Shown one piece after another: positions 25,308 through 34,241 of a DNA stretch of 64,000 nucleotides; the stretch's first letter is position 1, and each line of letters begins with the position of its first letter. The translations under genes and the position numbers were made by a program. The stretch covers positions 223,562 through 287,561 of the forward strand of contig NZ_JAQTLY010000001.1 of NCBI RefSeq assembly GCF_028714655.1, written 5' to 3'. The DNA comes from Sulfurimonas sp. Its GTDB lineage: Bacteria > Campylobacterota > Campylobacteria > Campylobacterales > Sulfurimonadaceae. Under the pieces are notes generated by a model. That model made no database searches and was not told where the DNA came from. It saw only the letters and a program-made list of their open reading frames with translations.

Positions 25308-26184
25308 ACTTCTTTCGTTTTTCCCATAAACTTTTTCGGCTTATTCCAAGTTTTTTTGATAATTCGGTATCAGGAAATTTGTGTTGATAGTTTAAAACTA
25401 TATATTTTACATAATCTTCTATAGGAAGGATTTCGCCTTGATCAAAGATATTGCTCTCGCTCTTAATTTCGATGACTTCATACTCGTCGTCTTCGATTTT
25501 GTCCGTACTGCAAATAATGGCTTTTTTATTTTCTAGCAGTGCATATAGAGCTTTTCTTTCGCTTTTTTTAAGAATCTGAAGATCTATGATGTAAATAAGC
25601 GAATTTTCCGTAATCGATTCTATCTCACTCATCGCCTTTATATCGCTAAGTGTTATAAAATGCAGCGGCAAATTTTTCTTTTTTGCATATTCAAACGCAA
25701 AAGAGTCTGCATGTTTTTGGTATGGAGATGATATAAAGAGAGGAAATTCCAAGCCTTCAAAGTTATGTTCGCCCACAAGAGATGAGAATGTGTGCGTTAG
25801 ATACTTGTCGTATGCTTCGTTTCTCTTTTTTAATTTTTCATAATCTTGATAGTGATTTATTTTTCTAATTAACTCTTCAATCATAAACGGTTTTAAAATA
25901 TAATCTTTCGCACCAGCAAAGAGCGGTTTTGAAACAGTATCGTTACTAATATACGAAACCATTAAAATAATAATAGATTTTTTAAATGTTTCTATAATAG
26001 GGCTGAAATCTTGCCCATTTATGTTAGTTGAGAGTAGAACAACATCGTAAATATTGCTCTTTATAGCATCTCTCGTTGATGTACACATTTCGCAGATATG
26101 ACCTAACTCGCTTAATTTTGTAGCGATACTTTGCGCCAAATAAACTTCGTTCTCTATAATTAATATTCTCAATTTCTCATCCAA
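25285..26184 (-). CDS. Atypical response regulator, HP1021/Cj1608 type
   Basis: The protein is 299 aa. The receiver domain (1-120) begins LRILIIENEVYLAQ and has the Lys of ILKPF, but the phosphate-accepting Asp is replaced by Ser52 (VVLLSTNING), so control by phosphorylation is unlikely. The middle (about 140-240) looks like a shrunken AAA-type fold, and the C-terminus LSKKLGISRKSLWEKRKKYD is a Fis-like helix-turn-helix. Length, missing Asp and position beside ispDF and sat match HP1021 of Helicobacter and Cj1608, which in those species control oxidative-stress genes and replication origin use. It overlaps ispDF by 16 bases and sat by 23. Confidence 0.88.
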   Translation of the reverse strand: MDEKLRILIIENEVYLAQSIATKLSELGHICEMCTSTRDAIKSNIYDVVLLSTNINGQDFSPIIETFKKSIIILMVSYISNDTVSKPLFAGAKDYILKPFMIEELIRKINHYQDYEKLKKRNEAYDKYLTHTFSSLVGEHNFEGLEFPLFISSPYQKHADSFAFEYAKKKNLPLHFITLSDIKAMSEIESITENSLIYIIDLQILKKSERKALYALLENKKAIICSTDKIEDDEYEVIEIKSESNIFDQGEILPIEDYVKYIVLNYQHKFPDTELSKKLGISRKSLWEKRKKYDIVKKK

Positions 26185-27290
26185 TCAAAATATTTTAAAT
26201 TTGCATTCGCAATTACCGCGACACCCTCACCTCTGCCTATAAAGCCCAGTTTTTCAGTTGTTGTAGCTTTTATATTTACTCTTTGGCTCTCTATGTTTAA
26301 GATAGCGCTGAGAGTTTTTCTCATCGGTAGTTTGTAGTTGCCCACTCTTGGTTTTTCTGCCGCTATGGTTAAATCTACATTTACTATAACAAAGCCAAAG
26401 TGGCGAAGCTTGGTTGCGACTCTCTTTAGCAGCTCTTTAGAATCTATACCTTTGTACATATCGTCGCTGTCGGGAAACAACATGCCGATATCCCCCATTC
26501 CTGCAGCTCCAAGAAGTGCGTCAATGAGAGCGTGAATGGCTACATCCCCGTCGCTGTGCGCCTTAAAGCCGTAAGCAGACTCTATCTTTACGCCGCAGAG
26601 ATACATCTCGCCTTTATCGTCAAAAGCGTGTACATCAAAACCTGTTCCGCTAAGCGTGTCGTTTGATGGCGGAATCAGACACGGTATTTTTTTTAGGTCG
26701 TCAAATTTGGTTATCTTGTGAGCGCTGCTTTCGCCCAAAATAAACTCTCTTTTGCCTCCGTTTGCAACAATTGCACTGCTCTCATCCGTAAACTCCTCTT
26801 TTTGTAAAAGCGCACTCTTAAGCGCTGCCGTGCGAGAGAGTTGAGGTGTTTGAATCATCTTTACCTTATCTCTGTCAATCGTTACGCCATCATAAACGAC
26901 AGTATCATTGACTTTTAGATATGGAACGATGCAATCGCTTTTGCCGATGTGAGAGATGATTTTGTTTAAAAATTCTTCACTTATACATGAACGGGCAATG
27001 TCACTTACAAGGACAAATTTCGTATCTACTTCGCAAAGAGAGTTTTTTAGAGACTCTTGTCTGGTTGAACCGCCCTCAATGAAAGTAAAATCAGCGTAAT
27101 TTTTCATAAATTCAATATCATCAGGCGATGAAGTGATGATAATTTTATCGAAGTGTTTAGTCTTTTCAAATTTTTCAGCTACAAACTGCCACAAAGGTTG
27201 TTCTCCGACTCTGAGCCATTGTTTTTTAACATCTAGCCCAAAACGCGTTGAACTGCCTGCTGCAAGTAAAATAAGTGTCAAACTAGACAA
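26169..27290 (-). CDS. ispDF: Bifunctional IspD/IspF isoprenoid enzyme
   Basis: The protein is 373 aa. Residues 1-210 are IspD (LILLAAGSSTRFGLDVKKQW nucleotide loop), which makes CDP-methylerythritol. Residues about 215-373 are IspF (TGFDVHAFD, KAHSDGDVAIHALIDALLGA, GDIGMLFPDSD), which makes the cyclic diphosphate. The D-H metal ligands DVHAF and HSDGD are intact. The fusion is typical of Campylobacterota and some alphaproteobacteria. It is the first gene of a four-gene minus-strand block. Confidence 0.95.
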   Translation of the reverse strand: MSSLTLILLAAGSSTRFGLDVKKQWLRVGEQPLWQFVAEKFEKTKHFDKIIITSSPDDIEFMKNYADFTFIEGGSTRQESLKNSLCEVDTKFVLVSDIARSCISEEFLNKIISHIGKSDCIVPYLKVNDTVVYDGVTIDRDKVKMIQTPQLSRTAALKSALLQKEEFTDESSAIVANGGKREFILGESSAHKITKFDDLKKIPCLIPPSNDTLSGTGFDVHAFDDKGEMYLCGVKIESAYGFKAHSDGDVAIHALIDALLGAAGMGDIGMLFPDSDDMYKGIDSKELLKRVATKLRHFGFVIVNVDLTIAAEKPRVGNYKLPMRKTLSAILNIESQRVNIKATTTEKLGFIGRGEGVAVIANANLKYFDWMRN

Positions 27291-27419
27291 TTAAACTCCT
27301 AGAAATTTTAAGTGTTACGAAATTATACACTGCAAAAGCTTTTTTTATCTTTAGTGTATATATAAATATTCAATAGCAAAACTAAGAGACGCCCTTTATT
27401 TTAGATTAACTTTATTTGA

Positions 27420-28874
<1,455 letters not shown>

Positions 28875-28969
28875 CTTAAATATCATAACTAATTGATATA
28901 GGACAATTTTTGTCTTATTTAATTATGGTAGAGTTATAAAAATAAAATTTATAAAGGAAATAAAGAAAA

Positions 28970-30082
28970 ATGACTAAAGATATTGTAAATTCGGCACTAT
29001 CAAAAGTTTTATATCCAGGTTTTACCAAGGATATCGTAACTTTCGGTTTTGTAAATAGTATAGAAATCAGCGGAAATGATGTTAGTTTTAATGTAGAGAT
29101 TACTTCAAGTGCTCCTGAAGTTGCACAGCAAATTACCGATGATGCGACAAAAGAACTTAAAGCAGTCGGCGCAGGCAAGGTAAGCGTAAATATAAAAGCT
29201 CCAAAAATGCCTGAAGCTGCAAAACCAAAAAGTAAAAACATTGCACCGCATATCAAGAATTTCTTGATGGTAAGTTCGGGCAAGGGCGGAGTAGGCAAGT
29301 CGACTACATCCGTAAATATTGCTATTGCACTGGCAGCTCAGGGTAAAAAAGTAGGACTTCTCGATGCAGATATCTACGGTCCAAATATCCCTCGTATGAT
29401 GGGAATTGCAGATATCAAACCTGAAGTAACCGGAAATAAAGTTCTTCCTATAAAAGCTTACGGTATTGAGGTTATGTCTATGGGTTCATTAATGGAGCCG
29501 GGTCAGTCGCTTATGTGGCGCGGGGCTATGATTATGAAAGCAATCGAGCAGTTCTTAAGAGATATACTCTGGAGTGATTTGGATGTTTTGGTTATAGATA
29601 TGCCTCCGGGAACAGGTGATGCTCAACTTACTTTAGCTCAAAGCGTACCGGTAACTGCTGGTTTGACGGTTACTACTCCTCAAGCGGTATCTATTGACGA
29701 CTCTCGCCGTTCACTTGATATGTTTAAAAAGTTAAATATTCCTATAGCGGGAATCGTTGAGAATATGAGCGGTTTCATTGCGCCTGATACGGGTGTCGAA
29801 TATGATATTTTTGGCAAAGGAACTTCTGAGCCTATGGCTAAAGAGTTCGACACTAGAGTAATTGCCGAGATTCCTATAGAGCCGTCAATCAGAACAGGCG
29901 GCGATGAGGGTAAACCTATTACTTTCGTAAACCCGACAAGCGAGAGTGCGAAACGCTATATGGCTGCTGCGGAGTCTATCTGGGCTACTATCGAAGCTGT
30001 AAATGCACAAGGCGGAGCGAGCAATGAGAGCGTTCAGCCGACGACACCTCCGGGTGTAAGTGCTTGCAGCTCTAAGCATTAA
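28970..30082 (+). CDS. mrp: Mrp/ApbC-type iron-sulfur cluster carrier ATPase
   Basis: The protein is 370 aa. The N-terminal MIP18/DUF59 domain (1-90) is followed by a P-loop ATPase with the deviant Walker A SSGKGGVGKSTTSVNIAIAL near residue 102, LLDADIYGPNIPRMMG, and DVLVIDMPPGTGDAQLT. The family loads Fe-S clusters on target proteins. The CPxC cluster-binding motif of Mrp is not obvious: the usual position reads VENMSGF, lacking both cysteines, and the only Cys pair candidate is a lone ACS at the C-terminus. So cluster carriage may differ. The ATG follows AAAGGAAATAAAG. Confidence 0.9.
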   Translation: MTKDIVNSALSKVLYPGFTKDIVTFGFVNSIEISGNDVSFNVEITSSAPEVAQQITDDATKELKAVGAGKVSVNIKAPKMPEAAKPKSKNIAPHIKNFLMVSSGKGGVGKSTTSVNIAIALAAQGKKVGLLDADIYGPNIPRMMGIADIKPEVTGNKVLPIKAYGIEVMSMGSLMEPGQSLMWRGAMIMKAIEQFLRDILWSDLDVLVIDMPPGTGDAQLTLAQSVPVTAGLTVTTPQAVSIDDSRRSLDMFKKLNIPIAGIVENMSGFIAPDTGVEYDIFGKGTSEPMAKEFDTRVIAEIPIEPSIRTGGDEGKPITFVNPTSESAKRYMAAAESIWATIEAVNAQGGASNESVQPTTPPGVSACSSKH

Positions 30083-30083
30083 A

Positions 30084-30180
30084 AATTAAAATAGCGACGC
30101 ACTTGCTGCGTTGCTCACTCGTCACATACTTCAAGTATGCTTCCTCGTTCACGCCTTGCAATTGCATCACTCTTTTAATT
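30084..30180 (+). repeat. Family C 97-bp element, copy 2
   Basis: It starts AATTAAAATAGCGACGCA and ends TTTTAATT, with stems CGACGCA/TGCGTTG and CATACTT/AAGTATG. It is the same length and order as 22972-23068. It lies directly after the mrp stop codon. Confidence 0.75.
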
Positions 30181-30232
30181 TTTATGGCTTTACGCACTTT
30201 TCATAAAAATATGTAAAACACCTTATAATTCT

Positions 30233-30314
30233 CGAAAAACAAAGTTTTTCGTAGCTTTAGGGGGTTGTAGGGACATTTGTCCCTGCCACTAAAACGGACA
30301 AGTTCGTTTTAGTG
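30233..30314 (+). repeat. Family B three-hairpin element, copy 3
   Basis: Stem 1 is CGAAAAAC/GTTTTTCG (30233-30251), then TAGCTTTAGGGGGTTG, the central stem GGGACA/TGTCCC, and stem 2 CACTAAAACG/CGTTTTAGTG (30287-30314). Both outer stems differ from copies 1 and 2 but pair perfectly. Confidence 0.8.
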
Positions 30315-30325
30315 TGTAACATCAG

Positions 30326-32176
30326 TTAAAAATCATCACCGCTTTTATGCATTGCTGCTCTGAACTCGACTATCTTATTTCTTCCCGTCTCTTTTGCTTC
30401 ATATAGAGCCGTATCGGCATATTTTATACATTTCCAAATAGTGTCTCCGTCAGTCGGAAATTTTGCTATACCGATGCTTATAGTCTTTCTCAATGGCTCG
30501 CCGTTGCCGACATCAAAAGAGAGGTTTCCAAATTCGGAGTGGATTTTTTTAGCGATGCTCATCATGCCTTCATCATTTGCATTGTGAAGCATAATAACAA
30601 ACTCTTCTCCTCCGTAGCGAATAGCCAAATCAGATTCGCGGATACTGCTTTTTAAAACTTTTGCCAGTGCTACGATTACTTTGTCGCCGACATCATGTCC
30701 GTAAGTATCGTTTACCATTTTAAAGAAGTCGACATCAAGCATCATAACCGCGTATGTATCTTTGTTTCGACTTGCTTGGCTCATGATTTTATCTATAACT
30801 TCTTCTAAGAATCGTCTATTGTAAAGCCCCGTCATACCGTCGCGAAGAGAGGTGTCTTTTAGTTTTTCCATTAAAATCTGACTCTCTATAACCGGTTTTG
30901 CAGCTTCAAGGTAGTGTTTAATGCTTGGAATATTTTTCTTCATCAAATCCACTTCTTCGATTTTATCAGATGTCATAGAGACTGTTAACGAGATGTCATG
31001 GTTGATATTAAAAGGGATACATACATAGTTTATATCAGTTGCTACACATGCCTTACATAGGTTTGGAAACTCCGTCGAGATAGTTACGCTGCTTGTTCTG
31101 AATGCTCTACAGTTTAGCGCATTTTTATTTGTTTTTTCAAAGCATATAGTTTTTTCTTCAGTTGAGTGTATCAACTTTCTCTCTGCCGTTACATTATTTA
31201 CTTCAAAAAAGGCAAAATGACCGACATGGTATTTGAGTTTTAATATGTCTATAATTCTTCCGTAAACTTCATCTTTTGAGCCGTCTAGTTCGATAGTTTT
31301 TTTGAATTTATATATATCCGAGAGTTCGCTGATAATAGTTTTTGCTTCATGCAGCGGGTCATTTTTAGATGAACTGCTGCCTTGCGGTATAAATGTTGCA
31401 AGATTGTGCTTGATATCTCCGAAAGTTTCTTGCATTTTGCGAAACAGAGAGTTCATCTGACTTACTACATTTTTGGCATCTCCGCCGACTTTTGATGCAA
31501 ATTCATGCGTAAAATCTCCGCTGTATGCTTTTTTTATACCGTCTTGCATATTTGTAAACAGGTTCATATATGGAGTAACAAAGTAGTTGATAAGCATAAG
31601 AACAACTACGATGAAAATAAGATTGATTCCTAAAATCTTAAGTATAGTTATCATTCCACTCTCTCGCATATCGCTTATATCAAACTCCATACTGATAATT
31701 CCAAGTGTGTCGCCTCTTTTAACATTATGGCATGATATACAGTTTGTGTTATCGACCGGAGTTGAGGCTTTATAAGGAATGGTAACCCTTAGCGTAGTGT
31801 TTCTAGCATTTTCCGTGATTTTTTGCACACTCTCGCCGGTTCTTAAGACTTCGTTATCAATTGCATCTCTAACAGACTCCGTGTTTAAACCTTCGCCGTA
31901 TTGTGAAATGACATTTTCCCCTCTTGCAATCCATAAAGACTTTATATTGTTGCTTGTCGCAATTTTGTCTAAGAAATATTGTCTTTTATCCATTATGCCG
32001 TTGACCATATGGGCGGTTAATCCGTCTTTTACAATGTTTGCTGCCATTTGCGACTTTTCAACCGCACTGTTTATGCTGTACTCTCTAAAATTTAGAGATG
32101 TGTTTACGATTGTCGCTGCCGTTAGCGCAAGAAGCATAATGGTGACTACGAGTAGAAGTTTGGATTTTGTTGTCAT
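30326..32176 (-). CDS. Membrane diguanylate cyclase with periplasmic haem c motif
   Basis: The protein is 616 aa. Helix 1 is at about 7-26; a periplasmic domain at 27-175 contains NCISCHNVKRGDTLG, a C-x-x-C-H haem c site with Cys146, Cys149 and His150; helix 2 is at about 178-200; then HAMP, a GAF-like region (about 290-430) with several cysteines (LNCRAF, LCKACVAT), and GGDEF at the C-terminus with YGGEEFVIML and DVDFFKMVNDTYGHDVG. It should make c-di-GMP from GTP in response to a signal at the haem, such as redox state, NO or oxygen. The signal is inferred. Single gene. Confidence 0.9.
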   Translation of the reverse strand: MTTKSKLLLVVTIMLLALTAATIVNTSLNFREYSINSAVEKSQMAANIVKDGLTAHMVNGIMDKRQYFLDKIATSNNIKSLWIARGENVISQYGEGLNTESVRDAIDNEVLRTGESVQKITENARNTTLRVTIPYKASTPVDNTNCISCHNVKRGDTLGIISMEFDISDMRESGMITILKILGINLIFIVVVLMLINYFVTPYMNLFTNMQDGIKKAYSGDFTHEFASKVGGDAKNVVSQMNSLFRKMQETFGDIKHNLATFIPQGSSSSKNDPLHEAKTIISELSDIYKFKKTIELDGSKDEVYGRIIDILKLKYHVGHFAFFEVNNVTAERKLIHSTEEKTICFEKTNKNALNCRAFRTSSVTISTEFPNLCKACVATDINYVCIPFNINHDISLTVSMTSDKIEEVDLMKKNIPSIKHYLEAAKPVIESQILMEKLKDTSLRDGMTGLYNRRFLEEVIDKIMSQASRNKDTYAVMMLDVDFFKMVNDTYGHDVGDKVIVALAKVLKSSIRESDLAIRYGGEEFVIMLHNANDEGMMSIAKKIHSEFGNLSFDVGNGEPLRKTISIGIAKFPTDGDTIWKCIKYADTALYEAKETGRNKIVEFRAAMHKSGDDF

Positions 32177-32311
32177 ATGAAATCGCTTTATAATAATTTT
32201 TGTGATAATAATACCAAATTTAACATATTAAGTACACTTAAATCATACTTAATATGCTTTGTGTTGTATAATATCTAAGAAAATATAAATTTTGTATGAA
32301 ATAAGAATTAT

Positions 32312-34126
32312 TTATTCAACTGTTACGCTTTTTGCTAAATTTCTCGGCATATCTACATCATTGCCCAATCTTATAGAGATTTCTAGTGAGAGAAGCTGAA
32401 CGACTACCATCATTTCAAAAAACTCCAGCATATAGTCTCTGCACGGGGAAATCTCTATAAAATCATCGGCTTTGTCAAACGCGATTTGGCTGATGGCGCA
32501 AATAGTAGAATCTCTCGCACTCAGCTCTTCAACATTGCTTTTTGCTTTTTCATAATGAAGATGTTTTGGAAGAAGGGCGATTGTAAAAAGTTCGGGATCA
32601 GCCAGTGCGATAGGTCCGTGTTTCATCTCTCCGGCAGGATATCCCTCTGCGTGAAGATAAGAAATCTCTTTTAGTTTTAAGGCACCCTCAAGTGCAAGGG
32701 GATAAAAAATATCTCTGCCGATAAAGAAAAAACCGTGACCGTGAAGATATCTTTTTGATAATCTTTTAATGCGTTCATGCATATCATCCGTTACTTTTAC
32801 ATGAGAGGGAACTTCGCGAAGCAGCGAAATATGTCTAATTATGTCATTTTCGCTTAGAGAGTTTTTGAGTTTTGCAATATATAAACTTAGCATCCAAAAA
32901 ACGGTTACTTGGGTAGCAAACGCCTTGGTTGAAGCCACACCTTTTTCTATGCCGGCTCTCGTGAGAATAGTTGCATCGGCTAATCTTACCATTGACGAGT
33001 TGTCGACATTGCAGATAACTAAAGTTTTAAGTCCTGCCGCTTTTGCCATTTTTAGAGTCTCCAGCGTATCGGCAGTCTCGCCGCTTTGAGAGATTACGAT
33101 AAAAAGAGTATCTTTGCTCATAATCGGCTCTCTGTATCTAAACTCGCTTGCGATTTCCAGAGAAGTCTTTATTTTTGAGTATCTCTCAAAAAGGTATGAA
33201 GCACTCATAGCAGCATGATAAGATGTTCCGCATGCACAAAGTTTTATCTCGTTTATACCCTCAAAGAGAGATTTGTCAAGCTCATCGAAAATAATCTCAT
33301 TTTCCGTGACTCTTCCCATTAAAGTATCGGAAATTACGACGCTTTGTTCATAAATCTCTTTTTCCATAAAAAATCTGTAACCCTCTTTTTGGGCAGAGAG
33401 TTTGCTTTGCAAAAGCGGTGAAAATTTAGCCTCTTTTTTAACACCGTTTTTGTCATATATAGCTACTGTTTTAGGAGTAATATATCCGTAATCGCCGTCT
33501 TCAAAGTAGTTGACATTTTGACAATGTCCGATAAGCGGAGTGTCTGAGGACGCAAAATATTTCTCATTCTCGCCATTTACTCCGACTAACATCGGTGAAC
33601 CGTGTTTTGCAAAAAAGATAGTGTCCGGCTCTGATTTTGTTACCAGTAAAATAGCATAAGCGCCGTGAAGCTCTTTTATGGTTTTTGCAAACGCTTCAAA
33701 GGAATTTTTTGCTGTTTTTTGATTTTTTTCAAATTGATGGACAATTACTTCGGTATCTGTTTGACTTAAAAAAGTCACACCCTCATTTTGAAGCTTTTTT
33801 TTCAGCTCTGCATAGTTTTCGATAATTCCGTTATGAACTACATAAGAAAATTCGCCTAAATGAGGGTGTGCATTTAACTCTGTCGGTTTTCCGTGAGTTG
33901 CCCATCTCGTGTGACCGATGCCTATAGCAAAACCGTCTGTTACGAAATCTTTGGTTTTTTCTTCAAGATTTATCAGTTTTCCGACTGCTTTAAAATTATG
34001 GAAGCTGCCGTTTTGCAAAACTGCTATTCCCGCCGAATCGTAACCGCGGTACTCTAACTCTTTAAGTCCATCTAATAAAATTTGTTTTGTATTTTTTTGC
34101 CCCAAATATCCGACGATTCCGCACAT
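32312..34126 (-). CDS. glmS: Glutamine--fructose-6-phosphate aminotransferase
   Basis: The 604-aa enzyme makes glucosamine 6-phosphate for cell-wall and LPS synthesis. The N-terminal glutaminase starts MCGIVGYLG with nucleophile Cys2 and has HTRWATHGKPTELNAHPH. Two SIS isomerase domains follow (LCACGTSYHAAMSASYLFER, VISQSGETADTLETL, AEGYPAGEMKHGPIAL) and the C-terminus is DMPRNLAKSVTVE. Full length. No glmS ribozyme-like leader is visible in the short gap to glnD. Confidence 0.96.
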   Translation of the reverse strand: MCGIVGYLGQKNTKQILLDGLKELEYRGYDSAGIAVLQNGSFHNFKAVGKLINLEEKTKDFVTDGFAIGIGHTRWATHGKPTELNAHPHLGEFSYVVHNGIIENYAELKKKLQNEGVTFLSQTDTEVIVHQFEKNQKTAKNSFEAFAKTIKELHGAYAILLVTKSEPDTIFFAKHGSPMLVGVNGENEKYFASSDTPLIGHCQNVNYFEDGDYGYITPKTVAIYDKNGVKKEAKFSPLLQSKLSAQKEGYRFFMEKEIYEQSVVISDTLMGRVTENEIIFDELDKSLFEGINEIKLCACGTSYHAAMSASYLFERYSKIKTSLEIASEFRYREPIMSKDTLFIVISQSGETADTLETLKMAKAAGLKTLVICNVDNSSMVRLADATILTRAGIEKGVASTKAFATQVTVFWMLSLYIAKLKNSLSENDIIRHISLLREVPSHVKVTDDMHERIKRLSKRYLHGHGFFFIGRDIFYPLALEGALKLKEISYLHAEGYPAGEMKHGPIALADPELFTIALLPKHLHYEKAKSNVEELSARDSTICAISQIAFDKADDFIEISPCRDYMLEFFEMMVVVQLLSLEISIRLGNDVDMPRNLAKSVTVE

Positions 34127-34174
34127 AATATATATTTCCTTTTACAATTAGCTATGTTAAACAGCTTACTCTGA

Positions 34175-34241
34175 CGCCTTAGGCGGCTAGCTTTAGTGCC
34201 TTAGCAGCTAGCGTAGCAGTGGTGGACTTTGTTCGCCACTG
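34175..34241 (+). repeat. Family B three-hairpin element, copy 4 (divergent centre)
   Basis: Stem 1 is CGCC/GGCG (34175-34185), then TAGCTTTAG, a central stem built from GCTAGC repeats, and stem 2 CAGTGG/CCACTG around GGACTTTGTTC (34217-34241). It overlaps the 3-prime end of glnD, so the last residues of GlnD (SGEQSPPLLR) are encoded by the repeat. Confidence 0.6.

Noticed and set aside
34127..34207. glmS ribozyme or regulatory leader between glnD and glmS
   Set aside because: Only the family B repeat is visible there, with no ribozyme core.
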